Source: Pantoea agglomerans (GTDB lineage Bacteria > Pseudomonadota > Gammaproteobacteria > Enterobacterales > Enterobacteriaceae). Taken from it: DNA of 64,000 nt. The notes beneath the pieces are model-generated. The model saw only the letters and a list, made by a program, of their open reading frames with translations. It made no database searches and had not been told where the DNA came from. Numbering within the stretch: the first letter of the stretch is position 1; each line of letters opens with the position of its first letter. A program made the position numbers and the translations under genes. Of the stretch, positions 51,585 through 58,612 are shown in pieces. The DNA lies in the NCBI RefSeq assembly GCF_020149765.1, contig NZ_CP083809.1:1116001-1180000 (forward strand), given 5' to 3'.

Positions 51585-51755
51585 TCAGGCTTTGCCTCTT
51601 CGGCTGATTTTGCCACCCTTTCTGCCTGCTTCTATTGCCCTTTCAGGATTTTTACGAAAGTTACCACCGCTGGCTTGTCCGCCTTTCCAGCCCGCCTCAG
51701 CTGCCCGCTCAGGATTTTCGGCAAAATTACCCTTACCACCACGACGCTCACTCAT
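51585..51755 (-). CDS. KGG-repeat small stress protein, YciG-like
   Basis: 56 residues: MSERRGGKGNFAENPERAAE, then two KGG motifs (GWKGGQASGGNF, GRKGGKISRRGKA). This is the con-10/YciG family; E. coli YciG, YmdF and a few others are RpoS-controlled stress proteins linked to motility or desiccation. GTGGGGT lies near the ATG at 51755. Its occurrence inside a prophage is unusual and suggests acquisition from a host or a moron role. Confidence 0.85.
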   Translation of the reverse strand: MSERRGGKGNFAENPERAAEAGWKGGQASGGNFRKNPERAIEAGRKGGKISRRGKA

Positions 51756-52006
51756 GTTTACCCCACATTATGTGAAAATAAAAATTCCGCCGTTCACAGA
51801 TTAACGATACGGCAATATTTATAATATAAGCATCAGGAAACAATTATGCCTTTCAGCGGGCCTGATAGCTGAGTAATTGAGAATTTCCTTAATATTAACC
51901 GGTCCGTTTATTTATAAAGATTTTACTTTAAAAGTTAAAGGGAGAGTATTTAAGCTATCTTTGATTTTTAACTTAAAAGAGCGAAGAGCTGCTGGTTAAG
52001 GGGGCT

Positions 52007-52297
52007 TTATTCAAGGTTAATCACACGTAGCCCTGACCAGCCCCGTTCTGCTGAACGGGTAATGAGAATGGTCGGCTCTTCACTGAAGCTGCCTAACAGG
52101 TCAGTTATACGCTCCATCAAAACGGTAACATTTTCAGGACCGACATAAACAAATTCATCTGTTGGTAAGGCATAGGTTAATCCCTTGCTACAGACCACGC
52201 TTCGTGAAAAGCCATTTTCCAGCATTGTGCACATAAGCCTGGTACGTTTTTTTTCAGACTGCGCTTTCAACTCAATACGGATCGTATAACTGGCCAT
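52007..52297 (-). CDS. Small protein resembling GhoS/DUF2622
   Basis: The ATG at 52297 gives 96 residues with a ferredoxin-like pattern: MASYTIRIELKAQSEKKRTR, TMLENGFSRSVVCSKGLTYA, LPTDEFVYVG, then ITRSAERGWSGLRVINL. It resembles the small family that includes the antitoxin RNase GhoS and its orphan relatives. No GhoT-like toxin lies beside it. Leaving out six residues before the chosen start improves the match. Function uncertain. Confidence 0.5.
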   Translation of the reverse strand: MASYTIRIELKAQSEKKRTRLMCTMLENGFSRSVVCSKGLTYALPTDEFVYVGPENVTVLMERITDLLGSFSEEPTILITRSAERGWSGLRVINLE

Positions 52298-53007
52298 AAC
52301 CACACCTGATAACAATTATTTAAGATAACTTAATTTTAGTATGTGTCTGAGTGAAAAATGTACATTTAAGACAAGTCCTGGTGGTGACAATAACGGTGGG
52401 GTATTTTTTGGCTTTAAGAAGCAGGCGATAAAATCAGAGTTATCAGCTCATGAGTAGTACTACAGACACTACCGGTACAGGCATTCCCATGTCAGAAAGA
52501 GACAGGTTCGGACGAGAAACCGGGATTAACCATACTGCTAAGAAAGGAGCGCAAGAACAACGTGATCCTGTCCTGACAGTGTCGGGCAACTTCTGGCATC
52601 ACATTCTGTTATTTCAGCTTTTTAGCAACAAGACTTCATTATCCAGAGGTCAGCGGATCTGATAGTGAGATGAAGAACGCTAAAAAATATACCAGAGGTG
52701 ACTGAGGCATTCGGAGCAGAATCAGCCTCTGTCATCAGGTTGCCAGTATGTCAGATTCTTGCGCTTACGTGCTGGTATTCAGGTTCGCAATCTTGCACAT
52801 GCCCTCTATGGCGCTTACCTGTAGTGATGCAGTTCTCTGGCATGCCTTTCATTCTGAACATTTCAACTTCTGTACTGGCTCAGGCCGAAATCCTTGCTTA
52901 TTTAATTTAAGTAAACTTAAATTAAAGGGTGGCTTAGTTCACAATCCGGTTATCTGAAAAAACAGAGCCACAGTAGCTGCCAGAAAGCTGAGCCATCAGG
53001 GGGCAAA
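52298..53007. other. 710-bp region without a convincing gene
   Basis: A 70-codon frame at 52450-52662 (MSSTTDTTGTGIPMSERDRF) has no ribosome site and no family. The stretch AT-rich around 52900 lies just before the cyclase-like gene and may hold its promoter. Confidence 0.4.
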
Positions 53008-54561
53008 ATGATAGTCAAAGATATCCGGGAAGCGTTATCCCTCCATAGTCCTCTGGGACGAAGCATCAGCATTTTTTTGCTGTTGCTGCTTTTTACTGTG
53101 TCGGGCAGCAATACCTGGGCTCTGTACAGTAACTGGCATAAGCGCGTCAGGGAAATGGCTGATGAAGCGATGAATCTGTCTGTTTCACAGGCAAGGCAGG
53201 CAGAAGATACTTTTCTGCAGGTAGAGTTTACTCTCAGAGATATTCTGCGGGAAGTCCGGGAGCATGGCATGCCGGATATCCGCTCGCCTTCCATGCACCG
53301 CTTTCTGCAGATACATCATGAAAGGCTGGCTCAGCTGCACGGTTTATTTATTTATAATGCGGCGGGCCACTGGATAGCGACAGCCGGAGAAAAGGTGCCA
53401 GAGAATCCTGACAACTCCGATCGGGAATATTTTCAGTGGCACAGAAGCCATCCCGACAATGCGATACATATCGGAAAAGTGCTCCGCAGTCGCTCTACAG
53501 GTGACTTAATCATCCCCGTCTCAGCACGTATGGATGACAGCACAGGCAACTTTGCGGGCGTTGTGCTTGCCACTGTTCGGGTAGATTACTTCCGGCAGTT
53601 CTATAGCTATTTTGAACTGGGTGCCCGGGATATTCTGGCTCTGACCCTGGCGGACAGTACAGTTCTTTACGCCCGTCCGTACCCTGATGCTTTTATCAAC
53701 AAAAGCGTCATCAGCAGCCCGGTATTTACTGCACACTCGGCTGAATCAAAAAGCGGTAGCAACATCTGGCATTCTGAGCTGGATGGAGTTGAACGCATTC
53801 ATGGCTATGCCCGCCTGAAGCGATTTCCGCTGGTGGTCATTTCTGGGTATGACAAAGCGGCTGCCCGGGCACAATGGCTGAAGGAACAGCTGCCTGGTGT
53901 GATTGTGAATGGGATGCTGCTGGTCGTTATTCTGTTTATGGGGATAATGGTGTTACGTCAGGCAGGCACGCATATTCGTAATCAGAAGGAACTGACACGG
54001 ACGCGGGATCGCCTGACATCGATAAATCAGACCCTGCAATCTCTTGCGCTGGTTGACGGCCTGACCGGACTGGCAAATCGCCGGCAGTTCGATGTGTTTC
54101 TGAAAGACAGTTTGAAGCGCTCAGCCAGAACCGGCAAGCCGATCTCCTTGCTCCTTGCGCAAATTGACTGGTTCAGGGATTACGAGAAAAGAGAGGGGCA
54201 GGAAGCTGCTCAGAGCTTACTGCAGGCAACCGGAGCCGTGCTTCGGGAAATGTCTTTGTTGGGGACAGATATGCCGGCGAGATTTGATGAGGAAAAGTTC
54301 GCCATTCTTATGCCTGATACGCTGCCAGAAATGGCGCTGGAGGTGGGAAGCCAGTTCCTGCAGGCTGTACGCTTGCGTAAGTTTTCCATCCCAGCTGGAA
54401 AGATGCCTGAAAGTGTGATGAGTCTTAGTGTGGGTTATGCTTCGCTCACCGGAACCGGCAGTGGTGACGATGCGTCCAGGCTTTTGCAGCGAGCCGGTGA
54501 GGCACTGAACGAAGCCATCGAAAAAGGAGGCAACCAGGTCGCGCAGCATAAGCGACGGTAG
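53008..54561 (+). CDS. Cache-sensor GGDEF protein with degenerate active site
   Basis: The 517-residue protein has a membrane helix at residues 19-40, a periplasmic Cache domain (about 45-290; motifs NSDREYFQWHRSHP, HGLFIYNAAGHWIAT), a second helix at about 296-318, and a GGDEF-type domain from about 345 (LALVDGLTGLANRRQFDVFL). At the place of GGDEF the sequence is DEEKF (residues 427-431, in ARFDEEKFAILMP), so the two glycines and the acidic catalytic pair are gone. It is probably not a diguanylate cyclase but a c-di-GMP-related sensor or scaffold. It lies within the prophage, before Q. Confidence 0.88.
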   Translation: MIVKDIREALSLHSPLGRSISIFLLLLLFTVSGSNTWALYSNWHKRVREMADEAMNLSVSQARQAEDTFLQVEFTLRDILREVREHGMPDIRSPSMHRFLQIHHERLAQLHGLFIYNAAGHWIATAGEKVPENPDNSDREYFQWHRSHPDNAIHIGKVLRSRSTGDLIIPVSARMDDSTGNFAGVVLATVRVDYFRQFYSYFELGARDILALTLADSTVLYARPYPDAFINKSVISSPVFTAHSAESKSGSNIWHSELDGVERIHGYARLKRFPLVVISGYDKAAARAQWLKEQLPGVIVNGMLLVVILFMGIMVLRQAGTHIRNQKELTRTRDRLTSINQTLQSLALVDGLTGLANRRQFDVFLKDSLKRSARTGKPISLLLAQIDWFRDYEKREGQEAAQSLLQATGAVLREMSLLGTDMPARFDEEKFAILMPDTLPEMALEVGSQFLQAVRLRKFSIPAGKMPESVMSLSVGYASLTGTGSGDDASRLLQRAGEALNEAIEKGGNQVAQHKRR

Positions 54562-55003
54562 TTGTCTGCTGATATTAAGAAAATACTCTTTGCCAGTAAC
54601 TGTATAAGCATAACAAACAGTATCTAGTGCAAACGACGCTGTACCGAAAGCCTGAGCATAAGCCATGTGTATCTTTCGCTGACGCGCAATGTGGAATATC
54701 AGGATGAAAACTCTGATTAAATGGCTTACGCCGGAGGAACAGTTAAAAACACTCCTCAAGAAAAAGCGAATTCAATGCGCTGCATGTATGCTTTCTGATA
54801 AAAGGATTAATACACGCCTATCCGCATTGATAATATTTCGCAAAAGAAATGTCTCGTGTCGATAACCCTGCTGCCAGAGAAGTCTTTGCTTATATGAAAT
54901 GTATGAGATAATAAACATCACAAGCGTGGTTCATTAAAAAATTATATAACGTTGTGATACGGGGTAGTTCCTTTTTTAACCATTTAGGTGCCCGGAGGAA
55001 TTA
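54562..55003. other. 442-bp region between the GGDEF protein and Q, no gene seen
   Basis: AT-rich, without a frame that I would call. Given its place just before Q it may belong to the old nin region. No terminator or operator was identified. Confidence 0.4.
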
Positions 55004-55405
55004 ATGCGCGATATACAACAGGTACTTGAGCGCTGGGGCGCGTGGGCTGCTAATCATCACGAAACGATGACCTGGTATCATACTGCAGCAGGCTTCGGTC
55101 GCTTAATCCCCGATAAGGTTTTATCACGCCCTCAGTGCAGTGATAACGATGCACTTATTATCAGCACATGCATTGCCAGACTCTGTAAAAATAACCGTGA
55201 TATGCATGACCTCCTGATTGATTATTATGTGCTGGGTTATACATTTATGTGCCTGGCAAAGAAACATGGCTGCTCTGACGGACATATAGGGAAAAGGTTA
55301 CAGAAAGCAGAAGGGCTGATTGAAGGAATGCTGATAATGCTCAATGTTCCGCTTGAAATGGACCGGCATGTCCAGCGTTTTGCGAGTGTCTGTCCTGTAG
55401 AATAA
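55004..55405 (+). CDS. Late antitermination protein Q
   Basis: The 133-residue protein begins [20 protein letters not shown], the signature of the phage-82/933W class of Q proteins. It continues with [15 protein letters not shown] and an HTH-like end ([20 protein letters not shown]). Q binds qut DNA near the late promoter and modifies RNA polymerase to read through the late terminator, switching on lysis and head genes. GGAGG lies 6 nt before the ATG. The hairpin 75 bp after its stop is the probable Q-dependent terminator. Confidence 0.85.
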   Translation: MRDIQQVLERWGAWAANHHETMTWYHTAAGFGRLIPDKVLSRPQCSDNDALIISTCIARLCKNNRDMHDLLIDYYVLGYTFMCLAKKHGCSDGHIGKRLQKAEGLIEGMLIMLNVPLEMDRHVQRFASVCPVE

Positions 55406-55479
55406 AGGTATTTACGTACGTGAAATGACGGGTATGCTTTATACAGTAAAAAATGTGCCCGGACATTTAATTTCAGGAG

Positions 55480-55505
55480 GCCCGCCTTTAAGGCGGGCTT
55501 TTTTT
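55480..55505 (+). terminator. Probable late terminator read through by Q
   Basis: GCCCGCCTT-TA-AGGCGGGC followed by seven T residues, between Q and the holin gene, the position of tR' in lambda. Confidence 0.8.
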
Positions 55506-55607
55506 ATACCCAAAGTCGCCGCTGGTTCCCACCGCGCACCCTGCGCACGCCGACGCGCGGCTTTTTTCTTCAAACCCTGTCGTTGCCCACACCAGTGAGG
55601 GCAGAGC

Positions 55608-55922
55608 ATGCATCGTATGGATTCTACATCTCATCAAATGCCGTACTGGTGGTCTGCGTGTCTGGCGTTCTTCTCAACGCTGACGCTTTACGACTGCGTT
55701 TTTTGCATCGGCGCAGCGATCTCGGCGTTCTTCACAATCAAAACCTATTACGCCTCGCGACACGAAAGGCGACAGCTGCTGGAGGAAGAGCGCAAGCGAA
55801 CAGAGATGCTCAGAGCCTATCTGGACAGCGTTATCGCTAAGCCGGAAAGCGAGCGCCCAACCGCTGCTGAAGTCGTGGCTAAAGCAACTGAAGGCGGGAG
55901 GAAGACAGATGCCAACAATTAA
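55608..55922 (+). CDS. Phage holin
   Basis: 104 residues with two hydrophobic helices (about 11-28 and 31-46) and a charged, lysine/arginine/glutamate-rich C-terminus (HERRQLLEEERKRTEMLRAY), the standard class II-like holin layout. It makes the inner-membrane lesion that starts lysis. It overlaps the endolysin gene by 14 bp. GAGGGCAGAGC precedes the ATG. Confidence 0.8.
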   Translation: MHRMDSTSHQMPYWWSACLAFFSTLTLYDCVFCIGAAISAFFTIKTYYASRHERRQLLEEERKRTEMLRAYLDSVIAKPESERPTAAEVVAKATEGGRKTDANN

Positions 55923-56433
55923 CAGAAAAGCCGGCGCAGCAGGCGCGGTATGTACTGTTGGTGTCATCGTTGCAATCGTGCTTTCGGGCGGCCAGGTGCG
56001 CACTAACCAGCGCGGGCTGGAACTCATTGGTAATGCAGAAGGGTGCCGGCGTGAGCCGTATATATGTCCCGCGGGCATCATTACCGATGGCATAGGTAAC
56101 ACGCACAGTACTCAGCCAGGCAGACGCAAAACTGACGAGCAGATAGCTGCAGACTGGCAACAAAATATCCTGGACGCCGAGGCATGCGTCAATCGCTACG
56201 CCGCCGGCATTCGACTGCCGGATAACACATTTTCCGCTGCGGTCTCGATTGCATTCAATGTCGGCTGTCCAAAAATGCAGAAATCAACGATGTTCCGCTA
56301 TTTCCGCCATGGGCAGCTGGTGGACGGATGCAATGAATTTCCCCGGTGGGTTTTCGGTGGAGGCAAAGAGCTGCCCGGGTTGGTGACACGTCGCGAGGAA
56401 GAAAGGCAGCTTTGCCTGAAGGGTGTGAAATGA
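55909..56433 (+). CDS. Endolysin, GH24 lysozyme with SAR signal
   Basis: The 174-residue protein has a weakly hydrophobic Gly/Ala-rich N-terminal segment (residues 9-28) typical of signal-arrest-release endolysins, then the lysozyme core NAEGCRREPYICPAGIITDG. The catalytic triad is Glu44, Cys53, Thr59: Cys replaces the Asp of T4 lysozyme, an accepted variant of the E-8-D/C-5-T motif. It cleaves peptidoglycan after release into the periplasm. The stop overlaps the Rz start. Confidence 0.9.
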   Translation: MPTINRKAGAAGAVCTVGVIVAIVLSGGQVRTNQRGLELIGNAEGCRREPYICPAGIITDGIGNTHSTQPGRRKTDEQIAADWQQNILDAEACVNRYAAGIRLPDNTFSAAVSIAFNVGCPKMQKSTMFRYFRHGQLVDGCNEFPRWVFGGGKELPGLVTRREEERQLCLKGVK

Positions 56434-56891
56434 TGCGGTATGTGCTGCTGTGCCTCTGTCTGGTTTCGCTGGGAGCCGGACTGCTCGCCAGCCATTATCA
56501 CGACAAAGCCACAGAATGGCGCGCGGCAGTACATCAGACGCAACAGCTGGCGAAGCAGCAGGACGCCACTATCAGCGAAATGCAGAGGCGACAGCGTGAG
56601 GTTGCCGCGCTCGATGCGAAATACACAAAGGAGCTAGCCGATGCTCAGGCGACTATTAATCAGCTTCACCATGACGTTATTGCTGGTCACAAGCGGCTGT
56701 ACCTCAAAACCCGCCGTTCAGCCATGCCAGAGGGTAAAGCCCCCGGCGCCAGCGGCGTGGATGATGCAGCCCGCACCCGATCTGCTAAGTCCGCTGAACG
56801 GGATTATTTCACTCTCAGACGTCGAATCGAGCTCGCCAGAAAGCAAATAGCCGGTTTGCAGCAGTACATCAGAGAGCAGTGTCTGAAATAA
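56430..56891 (+). CDS. Rz inner-membrane spanin subunit
   Basis: The start is ATG 56430, overlapping the endolysin stop (ATGA); an adjacent ATG at 56433 is equally possible. 153 residues. One N-terminal helix (MMRYVLLCLCLVSLGAGLL) anchors the protein; the rest is periplasmic and largely coiled coil (QQLAKQQDATISEMQRRQRE). Rz joins Rz1 to fuse inner and outer membranes at the end of lysis. The Rz1 gene lies within it in another frame. Confidence 0.85.
   Translation: MMRYVLLCLCLVSLGAGLLASHYHDKATEWRAAVHQTQQLAKQQDATISEMQRRQREVAALDAKYTKELADAQATINQLHHDVIAGHKRLYLKTRRSAMPEGKAPGASGVDDAARTRSAKSAERDYFTLRRRIELARKQIAGLQQYIREQCLK
56641..56850 (+). CDS. Rz1 outer-membrane lipoprotein, nested in Rz
   Basis: 69 residues in the +1 frame relative to Rz. 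The lipoprotein signal MLRRLLISFTMTLLLVTSGC ends with the lipobox Cys at residue 20, and the mature peptide is proline-rich (PAVQPCQRVKPPAPAAW). It is the outer-membrane half of the spanin. An inner methionine at residue 11 is an alternative start. Full nesting within Rz matches lambda. Confidence 0.88.
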   Translation: MLRRLLISFTMTLLLVTSGCTSKPAVQPCQRVKPPAPAAWMMQPAPDLLSPLNGIISLSDVESSSPESK

Positions 56892-56893
56892 CG

Positions 56894-56919
56894 GGCCTCG
56901 CATTAGCGGGCCTTTTTTT
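56894..56919 (+). terminator. Terminator after the lysis cassette
   Basis: GGCC-T-CGC-ATTA-GCG-GGCC, a bulged hairpin with seven T residues, 3 nt after the Rz stop. Confidence 0.7.
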
Positions 56920-56968
56920 CGTCATCAATAAATCCATGCGCCTCGTACGCGCAGCTATTAACCCAGAG

Positions 56969-57057
56969 CCTACAGAAAAGTGAGCCTGAGAGAAACCGTA
57001 TAGGTACGGACCTCTCTGGGGCGGTTTCTCTGTGCGACAGGCTCACTTTTCTGTAGG
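56969..57057. repeat. Long inverted repeat upstream of the antirepressor gene
   Basis: The left arm runs 56969-56997 and the right arm 57022-57057: CCTACAGAAAAGTGAGCCTG pairs with CAGGCTCACTTTTCTGTAGG over 20 bp, followed by AGAGAAACCG with CGGTTTCTCT (10 bp). The right arm ends at 57057, overlapping the AGGTG ribosome site of the antirepressor gene. A transcript would fold into one long stem. Confidence 0.9.
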
Positions 57058-57065
57058 TGTCCGAA

Positions 57066-57638
57066 ATGAATGAACTGATATTTAACAATCACAGTGTCGT
57101 GCCATTTGACAACGGTGACGGGAAAATCTGGTTTACAGGCGAGCAGCTTGCTGAGTTGCTGGATTACGCGGACAGCAAAAAGATTTCAAATATTTATAAC
57201 CGCCACAAAGATGAATTCACGGAGAGCATGACCTGTATCCTCAAAGTGAGGACTTGTAGTAATAACAATGAGATACATTACATCAAGGTAAGGGCATTTT
57301 CTGTCCGTGGCTCTCACCTCATCGGGATGCTCTCCAGAACGAAAGTCGCTAAGGATTTGCGTATCTGGCTGCTGAACCTGGCAGAAAAAGAGTCGGGTAT
57401 CGAACTCGGTCAGCTCCCGGTCAACGAACTGGCCAGCCTTACAGGTCAGAAACTTCACGATGCCATTGCAGGCTTTGACCAGAAATCCTTTGCCTTACGG
57501 GGGCAGCGCGGCAGCGGACTCATGGCCCAGCGTAAGCGCGATATCAAACGTGTGAAAGAAGCGACGCGTCTGGCACTCAGCCTTACACAGATGGCCATTC
57601 CGGATCTGGGCGAGTTTTCTCTGGAGGAAACATCATGA
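57066..57638 (+). CDS. BRO-N-type phage antirepressor
   Basis: The ATG at 57066 follows AGGTG by 6 nt and gives 190 residues; a GTG at 57057 inside the inverted repeat is the alternative. The N-terminal BRO-N fold is clear: VPFDNGDGKIWFTGEQLAEL, then LLDYADSKKISNIYNRHKDE and VRAFSVRGSHLIGMLSRTKV. Such proteins inhibit phage repressors and promote induction. The upstream hairpin could control its translation. It overlaps the next gene by 4 bp. Confidence 0.85.
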   Translation: MNELIFNNHSVVPFDNGDGKIWFTGEQLAELLDYADSKKISNIYNRHKDEFTESMTCILKVRTCSNNNEIHYIKVRAFSVRGSHLIGMLSRTKVAKDLRIWLLNLAEKESGIELGQLPVNELASLTGQKLHDAIAGFDQKSFALRGQRGSGLMAQRKRDIKRVKEATRLALSLTQMAIPDLGEFSLEETS

Positions 57639-57976
57639 ATCTGACGCCAGCTCAGTTTCTGGAGAAAAACATCATTTCTGAACTCACCCGTCAGGGCTTC
57701 GCCACTGACGTCGCGAATATCGGCGCGCGTGAGGCGCTGAAGTTTTACCGTCGCACAGGCTCGGGCGGTGGAAAGAATAAGATGTTCGATGAGTGCCTGA
57801 GCGTGGCGAAGACCTGGGCTGTTAAAAGCCAGACCAGTAAAAAAAAATTGCCCCAGCACGCCCTGAACCTGCGGGTCCTCCCGGAGGGGTACCCTGTCCA
57901 CGAGGCGGCGGCCCCGCAGAAAACGGCTAGTTTTGCGATTTTCATAGGGACACCACCACGTGTCGTAACTAATTGA
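57635..57976 (+). CDS. Hypothetical prophage protein, coupled to antirepressor
   Basis: 113 residues. The N-terminal 70 residues look folded (MNLTPAQFLEKNIISELTRQ, FYRRTGSGGGKNKMFDECLS), while the tail after about residue 85 reads as low-quality sequence. The ATG overlaps the antirepressor stop by 4 bp. No family recognised. A partner role for the antirepressor is possible from the coupling alone. Confidence 0.55.
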   Translation: MNLTPAQFLEKNIISELTRQGFATDVANIGAREALKFYRRTGSGGGKNKMFDECLSVAKTWAVKSQTSKKKLPQHALNLRVLPEGYPVHEAAAPQKTASFAIFIGTPPRVVTN

Positions 57977-58099
57977 ATCTATGAGTTAAATCGGCTTCTG
58001 AGGTGTCCATTTCGCCAAAAACAGGGACAGGTGGGTAGCGGTTAATTACATGATATTAAAAAGGAAATCCGTAAATGAGCTGGTGTGTTGAGGTGAGGA

Positions 58100-58612
58100 A
58101 TGTCAGACATCAGCAGAATCGGGGATGCCTATAACTGGAGTATTGCGAAAATTGCTGAAGCTTTCGGCATAGATCGTAAGACGGTCAGAAAGAAAATCAT
58201 GAACGCTCAGGTTGCATCCGCCGGAAACATTCGTGGAAATCCGGTCTATGCCCTTAAGGACATCGGTCCTGTTCTCTTTGCCCCTGACGAAGCCGCCACA
58301 CCTGAAACACTTCATGATCCCTCCCGCATGGATCCTAAATCCCGGAAGGACTGGTTTCAGTCTGAGAATGAGCGCGTAAAGCTTGAAGCTGCGCTCAGCC
58401 AGCTCGTTCCTGCTAATGAAGTACATCGCGAGATGGCCATGATGGCGAAGTCTGTTTTACAGGTACTGGATACATGGCCTGACAGGCTGGAGCGCGATCG
58501 TGGGTGGTCTCCCCATCAGATTTCAGAAGCACAAAGCATTGTTGATGAAATTCGAGAAGCGCTGGCTGCAGAGATCCGTAGTGCAGATATCGTCGAGGAG
58601 CGTGGGTCATGA
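58100..58612 (+). CDS. Terminase small subunit (DUF1441, Nu1-like)
   Basis: The 170-residue protein has an N-terminal HTH (YNWSIAKIAEAFGIDRKTVR) and a helical C-terminal part with SENERVKLEAALSQLVPANE. DUF1441 proteins serve as small terminase subunits of lambda-type packaging systems, recognising cos DNA. It is coupled to the large subunit (4 bp overlap). No cos site could be recognised in the 120 bp upstream. Confidence 0.82.
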   Translation: MSDISRIGDAYNWSIAKIAEAFGIDRKTVRKKIMNAQVASAGNIRGNPVYALKDIGPVLFAPDEAATPETLHDPSRMDPKSRKDWFQSENERVKLEAALSQLVPANEVHREMAMMAKSVLQVLDTWPDRLERDRGWSPHQISEAQSIVDEIREALAAEIRSADIVEERGS

